Below are positions 24,651 to 34,596 of a stretch of 53,853 bases of DNA, one piece after another (position 1 is the stretch's first letter; the number at the start of each line of letters is the position of its first letter). This stretch comes from CAYUDP01 sp964443725 (GTDB lineage: Bacteria > Patescibacteriota > Minisyncoccia > Phycocordibacterales > JAKFXT01). The DNA is taken from the NCBI GenBank assembly GCA_964443725.1, contig CAYUDP010000003.1, forward strand, positions 1-53,853, given 5' to 3'. The position numbers and the translations under genes are program-made. The notes below the pieces were generated by a model. The model was given only the letters and a program-made list of their open reading frames with translations. It had not been told where the DNA came from and did not search any database.

Positions 24651-26048
24651 ATGGAAAGAATTTTAATCGGCAATTTAAATGACCATATAGGCAAAGAAGT
24701 TGAAGTATTGGGGTGGGTAAGTGTAAGAAGAGACCATGGCAAACTTATTTTTATAGACCTAAGAGATAGAACCGGTTTTATCCAAACCGTAATCTTACCC
24801 AAACCAGAAGAATTGCATGCAGTTGGTGAGAAACTAAGAAGTGAATGGGTGGTTAGCATAAAAGGAATAGTAAACTCTAGACCGGAGAATATGGTAAATG
24901 ATGGCCCGAATGGGAAGATTGAACTTCTGGCAAATCATATAGACGTATTAAACGAAGCAACAATATTACCTTTTGATATAAATCAAGACACAAGAAATAT
25001 AGGTGAGGAGATACGACTAAAGTATAGATATTTCGACCTGAAAAGTTCTAGGCTACAAGACAACATAAGAAGAAGACACAAAACAACCCAATATGTAAGA
25101 AACTATCTATCCGAAGAGAACTTTATTGAAGTTGAGACTCCGCTACTTACAAAATCAACCCCCGAAGGTGCGAGAGATTATCTAGTACCATCAAGAATAG
25201 ATAGGGGCAATTTTTATGCGCTCCCACAATCACCACAGCAATACAAACAACTACTAATGGCCGGAGGAATTGAAAGATATTTCCAATTTGCAAAATGCAT
25301 GCGCGATGAAGATACTCGCGGTGACAGGCAACCAGAATTTACACAAATGGACTTGGAGATGAGTTTTGTCGATAGAGAAGACGTAATGAAGTTAACTGAG
25401 GATTTGATTATTAAACTAGTTACTGATTTATACCCAGAAAAACACATCCAAGAAACCCCTTTCCCAAGAATGTCCTACAAGGAGGCAATAGAAAAGTATG
25501 GCTCTGATCGGCCCGATATAAGAAAAGATAAAAATGATCCAAACCTACTTGCATTTGTTTGGGTTATTGATTTTCCATTCTTCGAAAAAACCGAAAAAGG
25601 TGGGTGGACTTTTACACACAATCCATTCTCGATGCCAAAAAAAGAATACATTGAAGATCTAATCAAAAAAGAAAACATTGCAGAAATTTTAACCACTCAA
25701 TACGACATAGTATTAAACGGGTTTGAAATAGGGGGCGGGAGTATCAGAAGTCATAAACCAGAAATATTATCAACTGTGTTTGAGATAATGGGCTTCGAAC
25801 CAGATCGTATTGAGGGAAATTTTGGGCACATGCTAGAAGCATTCAAAACTGGGGTACCCCCACATGGAGGGCTTGCCTGGGGTTTTGACCGGCTAATGAT
25901 GATACTCCTCAACGAGCCCAACATAAGGGAAGTTATAGCCTTTCCAAAAACAGGAGAGGGCAAAGACTTAATGATGTCAGCCCCAAGCAAAGCTGAACCT
26001 GAACAATTGATGGAACTTGGTATTACTTTTCGAAAAGAAGATAAATAG
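24651..26048 (+). CDS. aspS: Aspartyl-tRNA synthetase without GAD insertion
   Basis: Class IIb synthetase, bacterial type. It has the OB-fold anticodon domain (VEVLGWVSVRRDHGKLIFIDLRDRTG), the flipping-loop region QSPQQYKQLLMAGGIERYFQ, motif 2 (CMRDEDTRGDRQPEFTQMD) and motif 3 (GLAWGFDRLMMIL). At 465 residues it is some 120 shorter than E. coli AspRS. The loss falls between motifs 2 and 3, where the GAD domain normally sits (here RPDIRKDKNDPNLLAFVWV). Whether it is strict or also charges tRNA-Asn cannot be told from sequence alone. Confidence 0.94.
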   Translation: MERILIGNLNDHIGKEVEVLGWVSVRRDHGKLIFIDLRDRTGFIQTVILPKPEELHAVGEKLRSEWVVSIKGIVNSRPENMVNDGPNGKIELLANHIDVLNEATILPFDINQDTRNIGEEIRLKYRYFDLKSSRLQDNIRRRHKTTQYVRNYLSEENFIEVETPLLTKSTPEGARDYLVPSRIDRGNFYALPQSPQQYKQLLMAGGIERYFQFAKCMRDEDTRGDRQPEFTQMDLEMSFVDREDVMKLTEDLIIKLVTDLYPEKHIQETPFPRMSYKEAIEKYGSDRPDIRKDKNDPNLLAFVWVIDFPFFEKTEKGGWTFTHNPFSMPKKEYIEDLIKKENIAEILTTQYDIVLNGFEIGGGSIRSHKPEILSTVFEIMGFEPDRIEGNFGHMLEAFKTGVPPHGGLAWGFDRLMMILLNEPNIREVIAFPKTGEGKDLMMSAPSKAEPEQLMELGITFRKEDK

Positions 26049-26091
26049 CCATGGGTGAATTTGCAATCAAAACACCTGTATTTGAAGGACC
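26037..26091 (+). repeat. 55-bp assembly duplicate, first copy
   Basis: Identical to 26192-26246 across the gap. Contig ends overlap; this is an assembly artefact, not a biological repeat. Confidence 0.95.
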
Positions 26092-26191
26092 NNNNNNNNN
26101 NNNNNNNNNNNNNNNNNNNNNNNNNNNNNNNNNNNNNNNNNNNNNNNNNNNNNNNNNNNNNNNNNNNNNNNNNNNNNNNNNNNNNNNNNNN
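26092..26191. other. Assembly gap, 100 N, really an overlap
   Basis: The 55 bp before and after the N run are identical, so the two contigs overlap and no sequence is missing. Confidence 0.92.
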
Positions 26192-26205
26192 GAAGATAAA
26201 TAGCC

Positions 26206-26931
26206 ATGGGTGAATTTGCAATCAAAACACCTGTATTTGAAGGACCCCTTGATCTACTTTTGGATTTGATTGAAAAAAGAAAATTACATATTAACGATAT
26301 ATCACTATCTCAAGTTGCCGATGACTTCGTTAGTCATATAAATAATGCCGACTTACAGATAGGTGATATCGCACACTTTGTTTTAACCGCCTCAACACTA
26401 CTTCTAATAAAATCCAAGTCATTATTACCAGCACTTTCACTTAGCAAAGAAGAAGAAATAGATATTGCCGAACTTGAAAATCGCCTAAAGGTCCTTGAGA
26501 AAGTAAAGAAAATATCACTTGACATTAAATCTATTTTTTTAAAAACCCCGTTATTTACCCAATACGGATATCCAAAAAGAATCCCTGTCTTTGCACCTCA
26601 AAAGAACATGGATTTGGCCAATTTGGAAATGTCTTTAAAATCAGTCTTAAATTCGATGCCAGAGCCAAAAGCCTCAATCCCAAAGGCTATAGTGAAAAAG
26701 GTAATAAGCCTTGAGGAAGTAATAGAAAACCTCTCAAAACGCGTTCAGGGAGCAATAAAGCTTAGCTTTAACGAGTTTGCTGGCAACAAGGTGGAAAAAA
26801 CCACCATTATCGTAAGTTTCTTGGCAATGCTTGAATTGGTAAAACAGGGAATAGTTTCCGTTACACAATCTGACAAGTTTTCAGATATAGAAATAGAAAC
26901 AGATACTCTTCAAGTGCCCACAATAATATAA
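26206..26931 (+). CDS. scpA: Segregation and condensation protein ScpA
   Basis: The 241-aa kleisin bridges the SMC heads and recruits ScpB for chromosome compaction. The N-terminal block FEGPLDLLLDLIEKRKLHINDISLSQVADDF is diagnostic. The C-terminal winged helix includes TTIIVSFLAMLELVKQGIVSV. A second copy of the first codons at 26051 belongs to the contig overlap. It follows aspS directly and precedes scpB by 28 bp. Confidence 0.93.
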   Translation: MGEFAIKTPVFEGPLDLLLDLIEKRKLHINDISLSQVADDFVSHINNADLQIGDIAHFVLTASTLLLIKSKSLLPALSLSKEEEIDIAELENRLKVLEKVKKISLDIKSIFLKTPLFTQYGYPKRIPVFAPQKNMDLANLEMSLKSVLNSMPEPKASIPKAIVKKVISLEEVIENLSKRVQGAIKLSFNEFAGNKVEKTTIIVSFLAMLELVKQGIVSVTQSDKFSDIEIETDTLQVPTII

Positions 26932-26947
26932 TTCTACTAATATTTGA

Positions 26948-26953
26948 TATAAT
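26948..26953 (+). promoter_or_regulatory. -10 box of scpB, leaderless
   Basis: Perfect TATAAT ending 6 nt before the scpB ATG at 26960. Confidence 0.6.
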
Positions 26954-26959
26954 ATTTTT

Positions 26960-27535
26960 ATGACATTACTTGCAAGTAAAATACAAGCTTTGCTTTTTTA
27001 TAGCGCAGAACCAACAAATCTAAAAGACATAGCCCAAATCACAAAATCAACCAAAGAAGAAACCTTGTCTGCAATAAATGAGCTCAGAGAATTATTAGAA
27101 GGCAGTGGTCTTGCAATTATTGAAGCAAACAACACTTTCACACTAACAACATCAAAGGAGGTTTCTAGCTTTATAGAGGAATATACGAAAGAAGAATTAG
27201 ATCGCGATCTGGGTAAAGCCGGGCTTGAAACTCTCTCGATCGTCTTATACATGGGACCAATTTCAAGAAGCGATCTTGAATACATAAGGGGGGTTCAGTC
27301 ATCTTTTATATTAAGGGCATTATCAGTTAGGGGATTAATCGAAAGAGTTGAAAACCCAACCGACAAAAGAGCTTACTTATATAGGCCGACTATTAATCTC
27401 CTAGCTCATCTTGGTGTAAAAAAAGTAGAAGACATACCAAAATATTTTGAGTTTAGAGATGAAATTGAAAAAAAGAAGAAAGAAAAAGACATAGAGCTAG
27501 AACAAAATACTAACAGTGAAGGGGGAGATGAATAA
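26960..27535 (+). CDS. scpB: Segregation and condensation protein ScpB
   Basis: The 191-aa protein has two winged-helix domains. It matches ScpB by KIQALLFYSAEPTNLKDIAQITK at the start and by GLETLSIVLYMGPISRSDLEYIRGVQSSFILRAL in the second domain. It completes the SMC-ScpA-ScpB complex with its neighbour. The C-terminal charged tail overlaps the start of the carboxypeptidase gene. Confidence 0.92.
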   Translation: MTLLASKIQALLFYSAEPTNLKDIAQITKSTKEETLSAINELRELLEGSGLAIIEANNTFTLTTSKEVSSFIEEYTKEELDRDLGKAGLETLSIVLYMGPISRSDLEYIRGVQSSFILRALSVRGLIERVENPTDKRAYLYRPTINLLAHLGVKKVEDIPKYFEFRDEIEKKKKEKDIELEQNTNSEGGDE

Positions 27536-28427
27536 TGTTGCAAAATTTATAAAAGAAAATAGTGGCCCTATTATTTCGGTATTATTAGTTATCACTCTGA
27601 TAACTTTTTCAAATTATTTTTCAAAAAAAAATCCCGAGATAAAACAAAGTACAAAAGAAAGATTAACCCTTAAGAAAGAGGTTGGTAACCAAAACAAATT
27701 CCCAGAAATAAAAATATCTGCAAAGTCAGCTATAGTCTACGACTATAGTAGAAGTGAAGTTTTATTTCAAAAGAATTCCGAAGCAGAACTGCCCCTTGCG
27801 TCTTTAACTAAACTAATGACTGTTTTGATATCTGAAAGTAATGGTCAGGAAGTAGTTAATTTCAACTTAAACAAGAAGACAAAGTGGAATAAAAAAGATT
27901 TAGAGAGATATACCCTTATGACTTCCTCAAACGAAGCAGCGCTTGCCCTAGCCCAGTCCGTAAATGGTGAAGGCAATAAAGATTTTGTAACCCTCATGAA
28001 CAACAAAGCCAAAGAGTCTGGTTTGAGACAGACTTTTTTCGTTAATCCAACTGGTTTAGATGTTTCTAGTAGCTACTCAGGTGGATACGGCTCTGCTTAT
28101 GATACAGCACTATTAATAGGAAGCGTTGCAAGCTTCGACAGCTCAGTGTTTTCGAAAACAAGGGAAAAAGACGATAACTTCTCTTCTCTTTCCGGAGAAA
28201 AATATCTAGCAATAAACACAAATCCATATAGCTATAAAATGCCATGGCTTATAGGATCAAAAACCGGCTACACTGATTTGGCTGGTGGAAATTTGGCAGT
28301 AATATTTGACCTTGGTATTAATCATAAAATAGGGATAGTTGTATTAGGTTCAAGCAAAGAAGGGCGTTTCGAAGACGTAACAAACTTATACAAAGCAACT
28401 TTTGATTATTTCGACAAAGAAGATTAA
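27528..28427 (+). CDS. Serine-type D-Ala-D-Ala carboxypeptidase (PBP5/DacA-like)
   Basis: The 299-aa enzyme trims the terminal D-Ala of stem peptides at the outer membrane face. A membrane helix or uncleaved signal lies at about 12-28. The three active-site motifs are intact: SLTK (Ser about 92), SSN and KTG in GSKTGYTDLAGG. The ATG at 27528 follows GGGGGAG; the upstream in-frame GTG at 27516 is less likely. The C-terminal beta domain of E. coli PBP5 is absent. It opens the peptidoglycan block. Confidence 0.88.
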   Translation: MNNVAKFIKENSGPIISVLLVITLITFSNYFSKKNPEIKQSTKERLTLKKEVGNQNKFPEIKISAKSAIVYDYSRSEVLFQKNSEAELPLASLTKLMTVLISESNGQEVVNFNLNKKTKWNKKDLERYTLMTSSNEAALALAQSVNGEGNKDFVTLMNNKAKESGLRQTFFVNPTGLDVSSSYSGGYGSAYDTALLIGSVASFDSSVFSKTREKDDNFSSLSGEKYLAINTNPYSYKMPWLIGSKTGYTDLAGGNLAVIFDLGINHKIGIVVLGSSKEGRFEDVTNLYKATFDYFDKED

Positions 28428-28428
28428 C

Positions 28429-28452
28429 CACTAGATAAACCTAGTGTTTTTT
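28429..28452 (+). terminator. Terminator after carboxypeptidase gene
   Basis: CACTAG (28429-28434) pairs with CTAGTG (28441-28446), followed by a run of T. The stem is short; the run also lies just upstream of the mraY -10 box. Confidence 0.6.
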
Positions 28453-28454
28453 AT

Positions 28455-28460
28455 TATACT
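28455..28460 (+). promoter_or_regulatory. -10 box of mraY, leaderless
   Basis: TATACT ends 6 nt before the ATG at 28467, directly after the terminator, so mraY probably starts a new transcript. Confidence 0.6.
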
Positions 28461-28466
28461 GACCTA

Positions 28467-29546
28467 ATGAGTTCAGATTTTTTGAGTATTTTCCTCCCAT
28501 CAGTTTTGTCATTTATTGTAGGAATAGGTTTTACGCCTTTTTGGACGAATTACCTATATAAAAATAAGATGTGGAAAAAGAAATCCGGCAAATTAGACCT
28601 CTCTGGCAAAGATACTCCCATTTTTAATGAACTCCATAAAGACAAAGAGGTTGGAACACCGAGAATGGGTGGGGTAGTGATATGGTTTTCAGTCTTAAGT
28701 ACAGCCGCACTGCTTTGGATTATATCAAGATTGGTTAATATAAATTTTGGTTTTGATCTTGACTATGTAAGCAGAAGTCAGACATGGATCCCTTTTGCGA
28801 CACTGATACTTGGATCGTTAGTTGGGCTTGTTGATGATTATCTAGAAATAATAGGATCAAAGGACAATCTCGCTGGTGGTTTATCTCTCAAGAAAAGACT
28901 CATTTTCGTCACAATCATTTCTCTTTTTTGCGCTATTTGGTTTTATTCAAAACTAGGTATCCACGAAATAGGTATACCCCATATTGGCTTTGTAGATATT
29001 GGTGTACTTTTTGTACCACTTTTTATGCTCGTGGCTATTTTAATATATTCAGGCGGGGTAATAGATGGTATAGATGGCTTATCGGGCGGTGTTTTTGCCT
29101 CTATTTTTTCAGCTTACACTGGCATCGCTTTCTATCTAGGACAAATACACCTTGCGACTTTTTGCGCGACGATAGTAGGTGGTATTTTGGCTTTTCTTTG
29201 GTTTAATATCCCTCCGGCAAGATTTTACATGACAGAAACAGGCTCAATGGGTCTAACCATAACACTGACAATAGTAGCTTTTATGACAGATAAATTGGGA
29301 GGTGGTTATGGGCTTATCGCTCTTCCAGTTGTTGCAATGCCACTTATCGCTACAACACTATCCAATGTCATACAACTATTCTCAAAAAGATTCCGAGGGA
29401 AAAAAGTATTTCTAGTCGCTCCGCTTCATCATCATTTTGAAGCACTAGGTTGGCCAGCATATAAGGTGACGATGAGATTTTGGGTCGTCTCAATAATATT
29501 TGCAATTCTGGGTATGGTCATAGCAATAGCAAGTATAACAAGTTGA
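28467..29546 (+). CDS. mraY: Phospho-N-acetylmuramoyl-pentapeptide transferase
   Basis: The 359-aa enzyme with about ten helices transfers phospho-MurNAc-pentapeptide to undecaprenyl phosphate to make lipid I. It shows GTPRMGGVVIW, the catalytic VDDYLEI, the IDGIDGLSGG loop and the late LHHHFEALGWP. Length normal. First of the mraY-ftsW-murG series. Confidence 0.95.
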   Translation: MSSDFLSIFLPSVLSFIVGIGFTPFWTNYLYKNKMWKKKSGKLDLSGKDTPIFNELHKDKEVGTPRMGGVVIWFSVLSTAALLWIISRLVNINFGFDLDYVSRSQTWIPFATLILGSLVGLVDDYLEIIGSKDNLAGGLSLKKRLIFVTIISLFCAIWFYSKLGIHEIGIPHIGFVDIGVLFVPLFMLVAILIYSGGVIDGIDGLSGGVFASIFSAYTGIAFYLGQIHLATFCATIVGGILAFLWFNIPPARFYMTETGSMGLTITLTIVAFMTDKLGGGYGLIALPVVAMPLIATTLSNVIQLFSKRFRGKKVFLVAPLHHHFEALGWPAYKVTMRFWVVSIIFAILGMVIAIASITS

Positions 29547-29550
29547 TTAA

Positions 29551-30642
29551 ATGAAAAGCCGTTCAATAGACAAGTTCTTTCTTATCGTCTGTATTTCATT
29601 AGTTATATACGGATTTTTAATTTTTTTCTCAGCTTCACTTGGTATGACAGCTAGAACAAATCTAAATATCTATTCAGTTATTGCCAAGCAACTAATCGTT
29701 GGATTAATCGGTGGCGGAGCGCTACTTATGGTTGCCCTTTCGGTCAATATAAAATTTTGGAGAAAAAATGCCTTCTTTATAGGTATTGTTGCACTATTTT
29801 TAACTGCCTTAGTTTTTGTACCACACATAGGATTTGAGCATGGTGGGGCAAAAAGATGGATAGATATAGGACCTTTTATCTTCCAACCAGGCGAATTCCT
29901 TAAAATTGCATTTATTATCTATTATGCCTCATGGCTATCTGGAGTAAAGAATAGTAAAGATAACTTCAAATCAAAACTAATTCCTTTAATAATATTATTA
30001 TCTATAACTGGTCTTATTTTCCTTTTGCAACCAGACACAGATGGTTTTCTAGTTTTAGCTTTTTCGGGGATTTTAATGTATTTGTCCGCAGGAGGGGAGT
30101 GGAAACATGTCTTGTATCTCTTTCTTATAGCCATGATTGGTATGGGGGTGTTATTCTTGGAGCGTCCATATATCAAAGACCGCATTATGACATATGTAAA
30201 TTTTGGTTCTACAGACTCACTATCCTCAGGATACCAACTTGACCAATCATTGATAGCCATAGGCTCTGGCGGATTAACAGGTAGAGGTTTTGGCAAAAGT
30301 ATTCAAAAATTTCAATTTTTACCGGAACCTATGGGTGATTCAATATTTGCCGTTGCAAGTGAAGAGTTTGGGTTTCTTGGGGCGGCATTTCTAATAATAT
30401 TATTTGTTCTGTTTGCATTAAGGGGCTTAGTTATAGCCAAACGGTCTGAAAGTCTTTTTGGAGCGCTTGTTGTAATAGGGGTAATAGCACACATAACGTC
30501 TCAATCTTTTATAAATATTTCGGCAATGCTCGGGCTCTTACCATTATCTGGTATAGCCTTGATATTTGTTAGCCAAGGAGGAACTTCGTTAATGGCGGCA
30601 CTATTTGAGGTTGGTTTGGTATTATCGGTTTCTAAACTCTAA
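29551..30642 (+). CDS. ftsW: SEDS-family peptidoglycan polymerase FtsW/RodA
   Basis: The 363-aa membrane protein has about ten helices and polymerises lipid II with a class B PBP. Signatures are GGAKRWIDIGPFIFQPGEFLKIAFIIY and, in the loop, YQLDQSLIAIGSGGLTGRGFGKS, followed by the FLPEPMGDSIFAV segment. The gene order (between mraY and murG) favours FtsW over RodA. Four bp after mraY. Confidence 0.88.
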   Translation: MKSRSIDKFFLIVCISLVIYGFLIFFSASLGMTARTNLNIYSVIAKQLIVGLIGGGALLMVALSVNIKFWRKNAFFIGIVALFLTALVFVPHIGFEHGGAKRWIDIGPFIFQPGEFLKIAFIIYYASWLSGVKNSKDNFKSKLIPLIILLSITGLIFLLQPDTDGFLVLAFSGILMYLSAGGEWKHVLYLFLIAMIGMGVLFLERPYIKDRIMTYVNFGSTDSLSSGYQLDQSLIAIGSGGLTGRGFGKSIQKFQFLPEPMGDSIFAVASEEFGFLGAAFLIILFVLFALRGLVIAKRSESLFGALVVIGVIAHITSQSFINISAMLGLLPLSGIALIFVSQGGTSLMAALFEVGLVLSVSKL

Positions 30643-30691
30643 AAACTGTTAAAATTGCTCAATATTTTGTATAATCTATAGGTTAGGTTTT

Positions 30692-31819
30692 ATGAAAATA
30701 TTATTTACAGGAGGCGGTTCAGGCGGGCATTTTTACCCAATAATCGCAATATCTAAGGAAATAAACGAGATAGCCAAAAAAGAGAAGGCCTTACCGCCAG
30801 AGATTTTTTTTATGGCTCCAGAACCATATGACGAAAGAGCATTATTTGATAACGGTATAAAATATTTGTCAACTCCAGCTGGAAAGATCCGTAGATATTT
30901 TTCATTTAAAAATTTTACTGACGCATTTAAGACTTTGGCTGGGATAGTAAGGGCAATATTTACTGTGTTTACAATTTACCCTGACATAATATTTGGCAAA
31001 GGCGGTCACGGAAGTTTTCCAGCTCTCGTTGCCGGAAGATTATTTGGAATACCTGTTATGATCCATGAATCTGATACAAAACCTGGCAGAGTCAACAAAT
31101 GGGCTGGTAAGTTCGCCACAAGAATAGCAATATCATACCCAGAAGCAGCTGATTATTTCCCCAAAGGAAAAGTAACATTAACTGGCCAACCAATAAGAAA
31201 AGAACTCGCCATGCCTATAAAAGAGGGAGCGTTTGATTATTTAAAACTTGAAAAAAACGTACCAACTATTTTGATACTTGGGGGATCACAAGGTGCACAA
31301 AAAATAAATGAAGTAATTCTCGATTCACTTGTAGCTTTGGTTGAAAAATATCAAATCATTCACCAAACTGGCGCAGAGAATTACAAATCAGTTCAAATGA
31401 CCTCAAGTGTCATTCTTGAAAAAAGTGAGCACAAAAGTCGCTATCATCCATACCCATATTTAAATGAATTATCACTTAGGATGAGTGCTGGGATTTCGAA
31501 GTTGGTGCTAAGTAGAGCTGGCTCAACTTTGTTTGAAATATCTTCTTGGGGGATTCCATGTATAGTTATTCCAATACCAGAGGATATAAGCCATGACCAA
31601 CTCGGTAATGCCTTTGCATACGCCCACACTGGAGCCGGAATTGTTATTGAAGAAAAAAATCTCACCCAACACTTACTGCAATTTGAAATAGATAGATTGA
31701 TAAATGACTTACCTTTATATGAAAAGATGTCAGATGCAGCAAAAAAAATTGACAGTGTTAACTCCGCTGAGAAAATCGCACGAGAAATCTTTAAAATAGC
31801 CTTAAGTCACGAAAAATAA
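30692..31819 (+). CDS. murG: UDP-GlcNAc transferase MurG
   Basis: The 375-aa GT28 enzyme converts lipid I to lipid II on the cytoplasmic face. It has the N-terminal glycine loop TGGGSGGHFYPIIAIS, GKGGHGSFPALVAGRLFGIPVMIHESD, and the second nucleotide-binding part ILGGSQGAQKIN and LSRAGSTLFEISSWGIPCIVIP. Slightly longer than average. A TATAAT at 30670-30675 lies 16 nt before the start, so this gene has a short leader. Confidence 0.95.
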   Translation: MKILFTGGGSGGHFYPIIAISKEINEIAKKEKALPPEIFFMAPEPYDERALFDNGIKYLSTPAGKIRRYFSFKNFTDAFKTLAGIVRAIFTVFTIYPDIIFGKGGHGSFPALVAGRLFGIPVMIHESDTKPGRVNKWAGKFATRIAISYPEAADYFPKGKVTLTGQPIRKELAMPIKEGAFDYLKLEKNVPTILILGGSQGAQKINEVILDSLVALVEKYQIIHQTGAENYKSVQMTSSVILEKSEHKSRYHPYPYLNELSLRMSAGISKLVLSRAGSTLFEISSWGIPCIVIPIPEDISHDQLGNAFAYAHTGAGIVIEEKNLTQHLLQFEIDRLINDLPLYEKMSDAAKKIDSVNSAEKIAREIFKIALSHEK

Positions 31820-31820
31820 A

Positions 31821-33227
31821 ATGAACACTCAAGTAATAACAAGATTCCCACCAAGTCCAACCGGTTTTTTGCATTTGGGGAGCGCAAGAACTGCAATTTT
31901 TAATTATTTATACGCAAAAAAAAATTCTGGGAAAATAATACTTAGATTCGAAGATACTGACCTTGCCCGCTCAAAAAAAGAATTCGAGCAAGATATTTTC
32001 GTTGGACTAGAATGGCTTGGGTTAAAGTTTGACGAGGTGCACCACCAGTCAGAGAGAACCCTAATATACAGGAAATATATCGAAAAGATGATTGAAAGTG
32101 GGCACGCCTACATATCCGAAGAAAGTACAAATTCCATACCTGAAGCAGCTCTTTTTGGTGAAGACGAAGAATCAATTGTAAACGAACTTGGCAGTAGAGT
32201 AATAAGATTTAAAAATCCAAACAAAACTATTACTTTCAAGGATGAAGTTAGGGGAGAAATAAATGTAGATACTACAGAATTGGGAGATTTTGTAATCGCC
32301 AGAAATATTGAAGAACCTCTCTATCACTTAGCCGTTGTAATAGATGATTTTGAGATGGGTGTAACTCACATAATCCGAGGGGAAGATGGTATATATAACA
32401 CGCCAAGACAAATATTGATTCAAGAAGCAATAGGAGCTACTAGACCTATATACTGCCACATACCTTTTGTTCTAGGCGGTGATAAGACAAAATTATCAAA
32501 GAGACATGGAGCTGTATCTATAAGTGAATATAAAAAAATCGGTATACTGCCAGAAGCTTTGATAAACTACCTAGCCCTTCTCGGGTGGAACCCGGGCAAT
32601 GATCAAGAAATCTTTTCATTAAATGAACTCATAGAAAAGTTTTCATTTGACCAGATACAAAAGAGTGGGGCAGTATTTGATATGGAAAAACTGAAATGGT
32701 TCAACCGCGAATATATAAAGAAAATGTCAGACCAAGACTTGAAAAAAATTATAGAGGAGCGTATCGGAAATTCTTTTAAAGACAAACCACAATGGGGTTT
32801 AGACAGACTAAGCAAATTGGTATCAGAAATAAGAGAAAGAATTTCTACCTTTTCAGACATAGAAGAAATGGTAAATTCTGGGGACCTTGATTATTTTTTT
32901 GATAAACCAAAAATTGATATAGCCGTGATACTACCAAAATCAAAAAATAATCCAACAGCAAATGAACACGAGACAATACAAAGACTTACATTGGTAATTG
33001 AAAATCTACAAAACTTGAGCGACTACCCAACAGCTGAGGAGGTAAAAAATACTATATGGCAACTTGCAGAAAATGAAGGTAGAGCTAATGTATTGTGGCC
33101 AACAAGGTATGCACTATCAGGAAAAGAAAAATCTCCAGATCCATTTAAATTGGTCTCTATATTGGGTAAGACAGAAAGTATAAATAGATTGTTAGAGTCT
33201 ATCAATTTACTTAATGTCCCTAAATAA
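31821..33227 (+). CDS. gltX: Glutamyl-tRNA synthetase
   Basis: The 468-aa class I synthetase has PPSPTGFLHLGSARTAIFNYLYA with the HIGH-type HLGS motif and TKLSKRHGAVSI for KMSKS, plus a helical C-terminal anticodon domain. No GlnRS gene is seen here, so it may also feed a transamidation route. It starts one base after the murG stop and is probably in the same transcript; the link to the murein genes is positional only. Confidence 0.95.
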   Translation: MNTQVITRFPPSPTGFLHLGSARTAIFNYLYAKKNSGKIILRFEDTDLARSKKEFEQDIFVGLEWLGLKFDEVHHQSERTLIYRKYIEKMIESGHAYISEESTNSIPEAALFGEDEESIVNELGSRVIRFKNPNKTITFKDEVRGEINVDTTELGDFVIARNIEEPLYHLAVVIDDFEMGVTHIIRGEDGIYNTPRQILIQEAIGATRPIYCHIPFVLGGDKTKLSKRHGAVSISEYKKIGILPEALINYLALLGWNPGNDQEIFSLNELIEKFSFDQIQKSGAVFDMEKLKWFNREYIKKMSDQDLKKIIEERIGNSFKDKPQWGLDRLSKLVSEIRERISTFSDIEEMVNSGDLDYFFDKPKIDIAVILPKSKNNPTANEHETIQRLTLVIENLQNLSDYPTAEEVKNTIWQLAENEGRANVLWPTRYALSGKEKSPDPFKLVSILGKTESINRLLESINLLNVPK

Positions 33228-33251
33228 TAAATTGGAAGTCTTTAGTTCTTT

Positions 33252-34589
33252 ATGAAATTTGAGGTCAATACTAAAAAAATAACCTTCCTCATAATTACTA
33301 CTATTTCTATTTATTTATTTTGTGACTTAAGCGTAGATAAGGTTGTTCTAGCAGAAAATGCAACAACAACCCCAAATACTGAAGATGCTATAAATCCCGC
33401 TGATGATATAAGGTCAAAAATCAATAAAAGAAACCAGGATATCGCTGAACTTGAACAAGATATAAAAATATATAAAGAAGAGATAGACAAAGCCTCGAAA
33501 ACTGCCAATACCCTAAAAGGCCAATTAAATACCCTGGCTCTTACAAAAAAGAAATTAGCCGCTGACATAAAACTCACTCAAAAAAAGATTGAATCAGTAG
33601 AATACACAATAAAAGACCTGTCACTCCAGATCGGAGACAAACAGTCAAGCATTAAATTGGAACAAGATGGATTGAGGCAAATAATAGTAAATGTCAACGA
33701 ACTTGATAACAGATCACAAGTAGAACTATTTTTATCAAATGATAATCTGAGCGACTTTTGGAATGATAGATCAAGGTTCTCACAAGTATCAGACACACTA
33801 GAGGATAATGTAAAAAAGTTAATAGACCTTAAAAACGATTTATCAGACACCAAGGCGACAAATGAAAAGAAGCATAATGAGTTGATAGCCCTTTCCAACA
33901 AACTAGCCGACCAGAAGGCAATCGCTGAATACAATGCTAAACAAGCAGATTCTTTACTTACTCAAACAAAAAACAAAGAAGCAAATTATAAAAAAATGCT
34001 CGCTGACAGAGAAAGTAAGCGTCTTGCTTTTGAACAAGAACTTCTAGATTACGAATCTCAATTAAAATTATTAACTGACCCTAGTTACATTCCTCAGGCA
34101 AGTAGGGTTCTTTTCCCACCACTTGATAGTCTTGTAATCACACAAAAATTTGGAGACACAGAATTCTCTAGGGCACACGCCGGTGTTTACAATGGGCATG
34201 GACATAATGGGGTTGATTTTAAAGCGTCTATGGGAACCCCAATAAAAGCATCGCTCTCAGGGACAATATCTGGAGTAGGAGACACAGATGGGGTTTGCTC
34301 TGGTGCATCATATGGAAAATGGGTACTAATAACTCACACCAATGGACTATCTACTCTGTATGCACACCTCTCACTTATAAAAGTATCAGAGGGATCAACT
34401 GTACACACTGGAGACATCATAGGCTACTCTGGGAACACTGGATATAGCACAGGCCCACACCTACACTTTACGGTTTTTGCTACCGCGGGTATGAAGGTGA
34501 CAAGTAGGAAAAGTTCGGTCTGCAAAGGAACATACAGAATGCCAGTGGCTGATTTAAGAGCATACTTGAATCCAATGTTATACTTGTAA
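33252..34589 (+). CDS. Coiled-coil M23 murein hydrolase (EnvC/NlpD-like)
   Basis: The 445-aa secreted or membrane-anchored protein has an N-terminal hydrophobic segment (about 10-25), a long coiled coil (about 50-275) and a C-terminal LytM/M23 peptidase domain. The zinc motifs are visible: HNGVDF (H-x3-D) and HLHF (H-x-H). It probably cuts peptide crosslinks during cell separation, or activates an amidase if the metal site is degenerate, though here it looks intact. Confidence 0.88.
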   Translation: MKFEVNTKKITFLIITTISIYLFCDLSVDKVVLAENATTTPNTEDAINPADDIRSKINKRNQDIAELEQDIKIYKEEIDKASKTANTLKGQLNTLALTKKKLAADIKLTQKKIESVEYTIKDLSLQIGDKQSSIKLEQDGLRQIIVNVNELDNRSQVELFLSNDNLSDFWNDRSRFSQVSDTLEDNVKKLIDLKNDLSDTKATNEKKHNELIALSNKLADQKAIAEYNAKQADSLLTQTKNKEANYKKMLADRESKRLAFEQELLDYESQLKLLTDPSYIPQASRVLFPPLDSLVITQKFGDTEFSRAHAGVYNGHGHNGVDFKASMGTPIKASLSGTISGVGDTDGVCSGASYGKWVLITHTNGLSTLYAHLSLIKVSEGSTVHTGDIIGYSGNTGYSTGPHLHFTVFATAGMKVTSRKSSVCKGTYRMPVADLRAYLNPMLYL

Positions 34590-34596
34590 TTATTTT

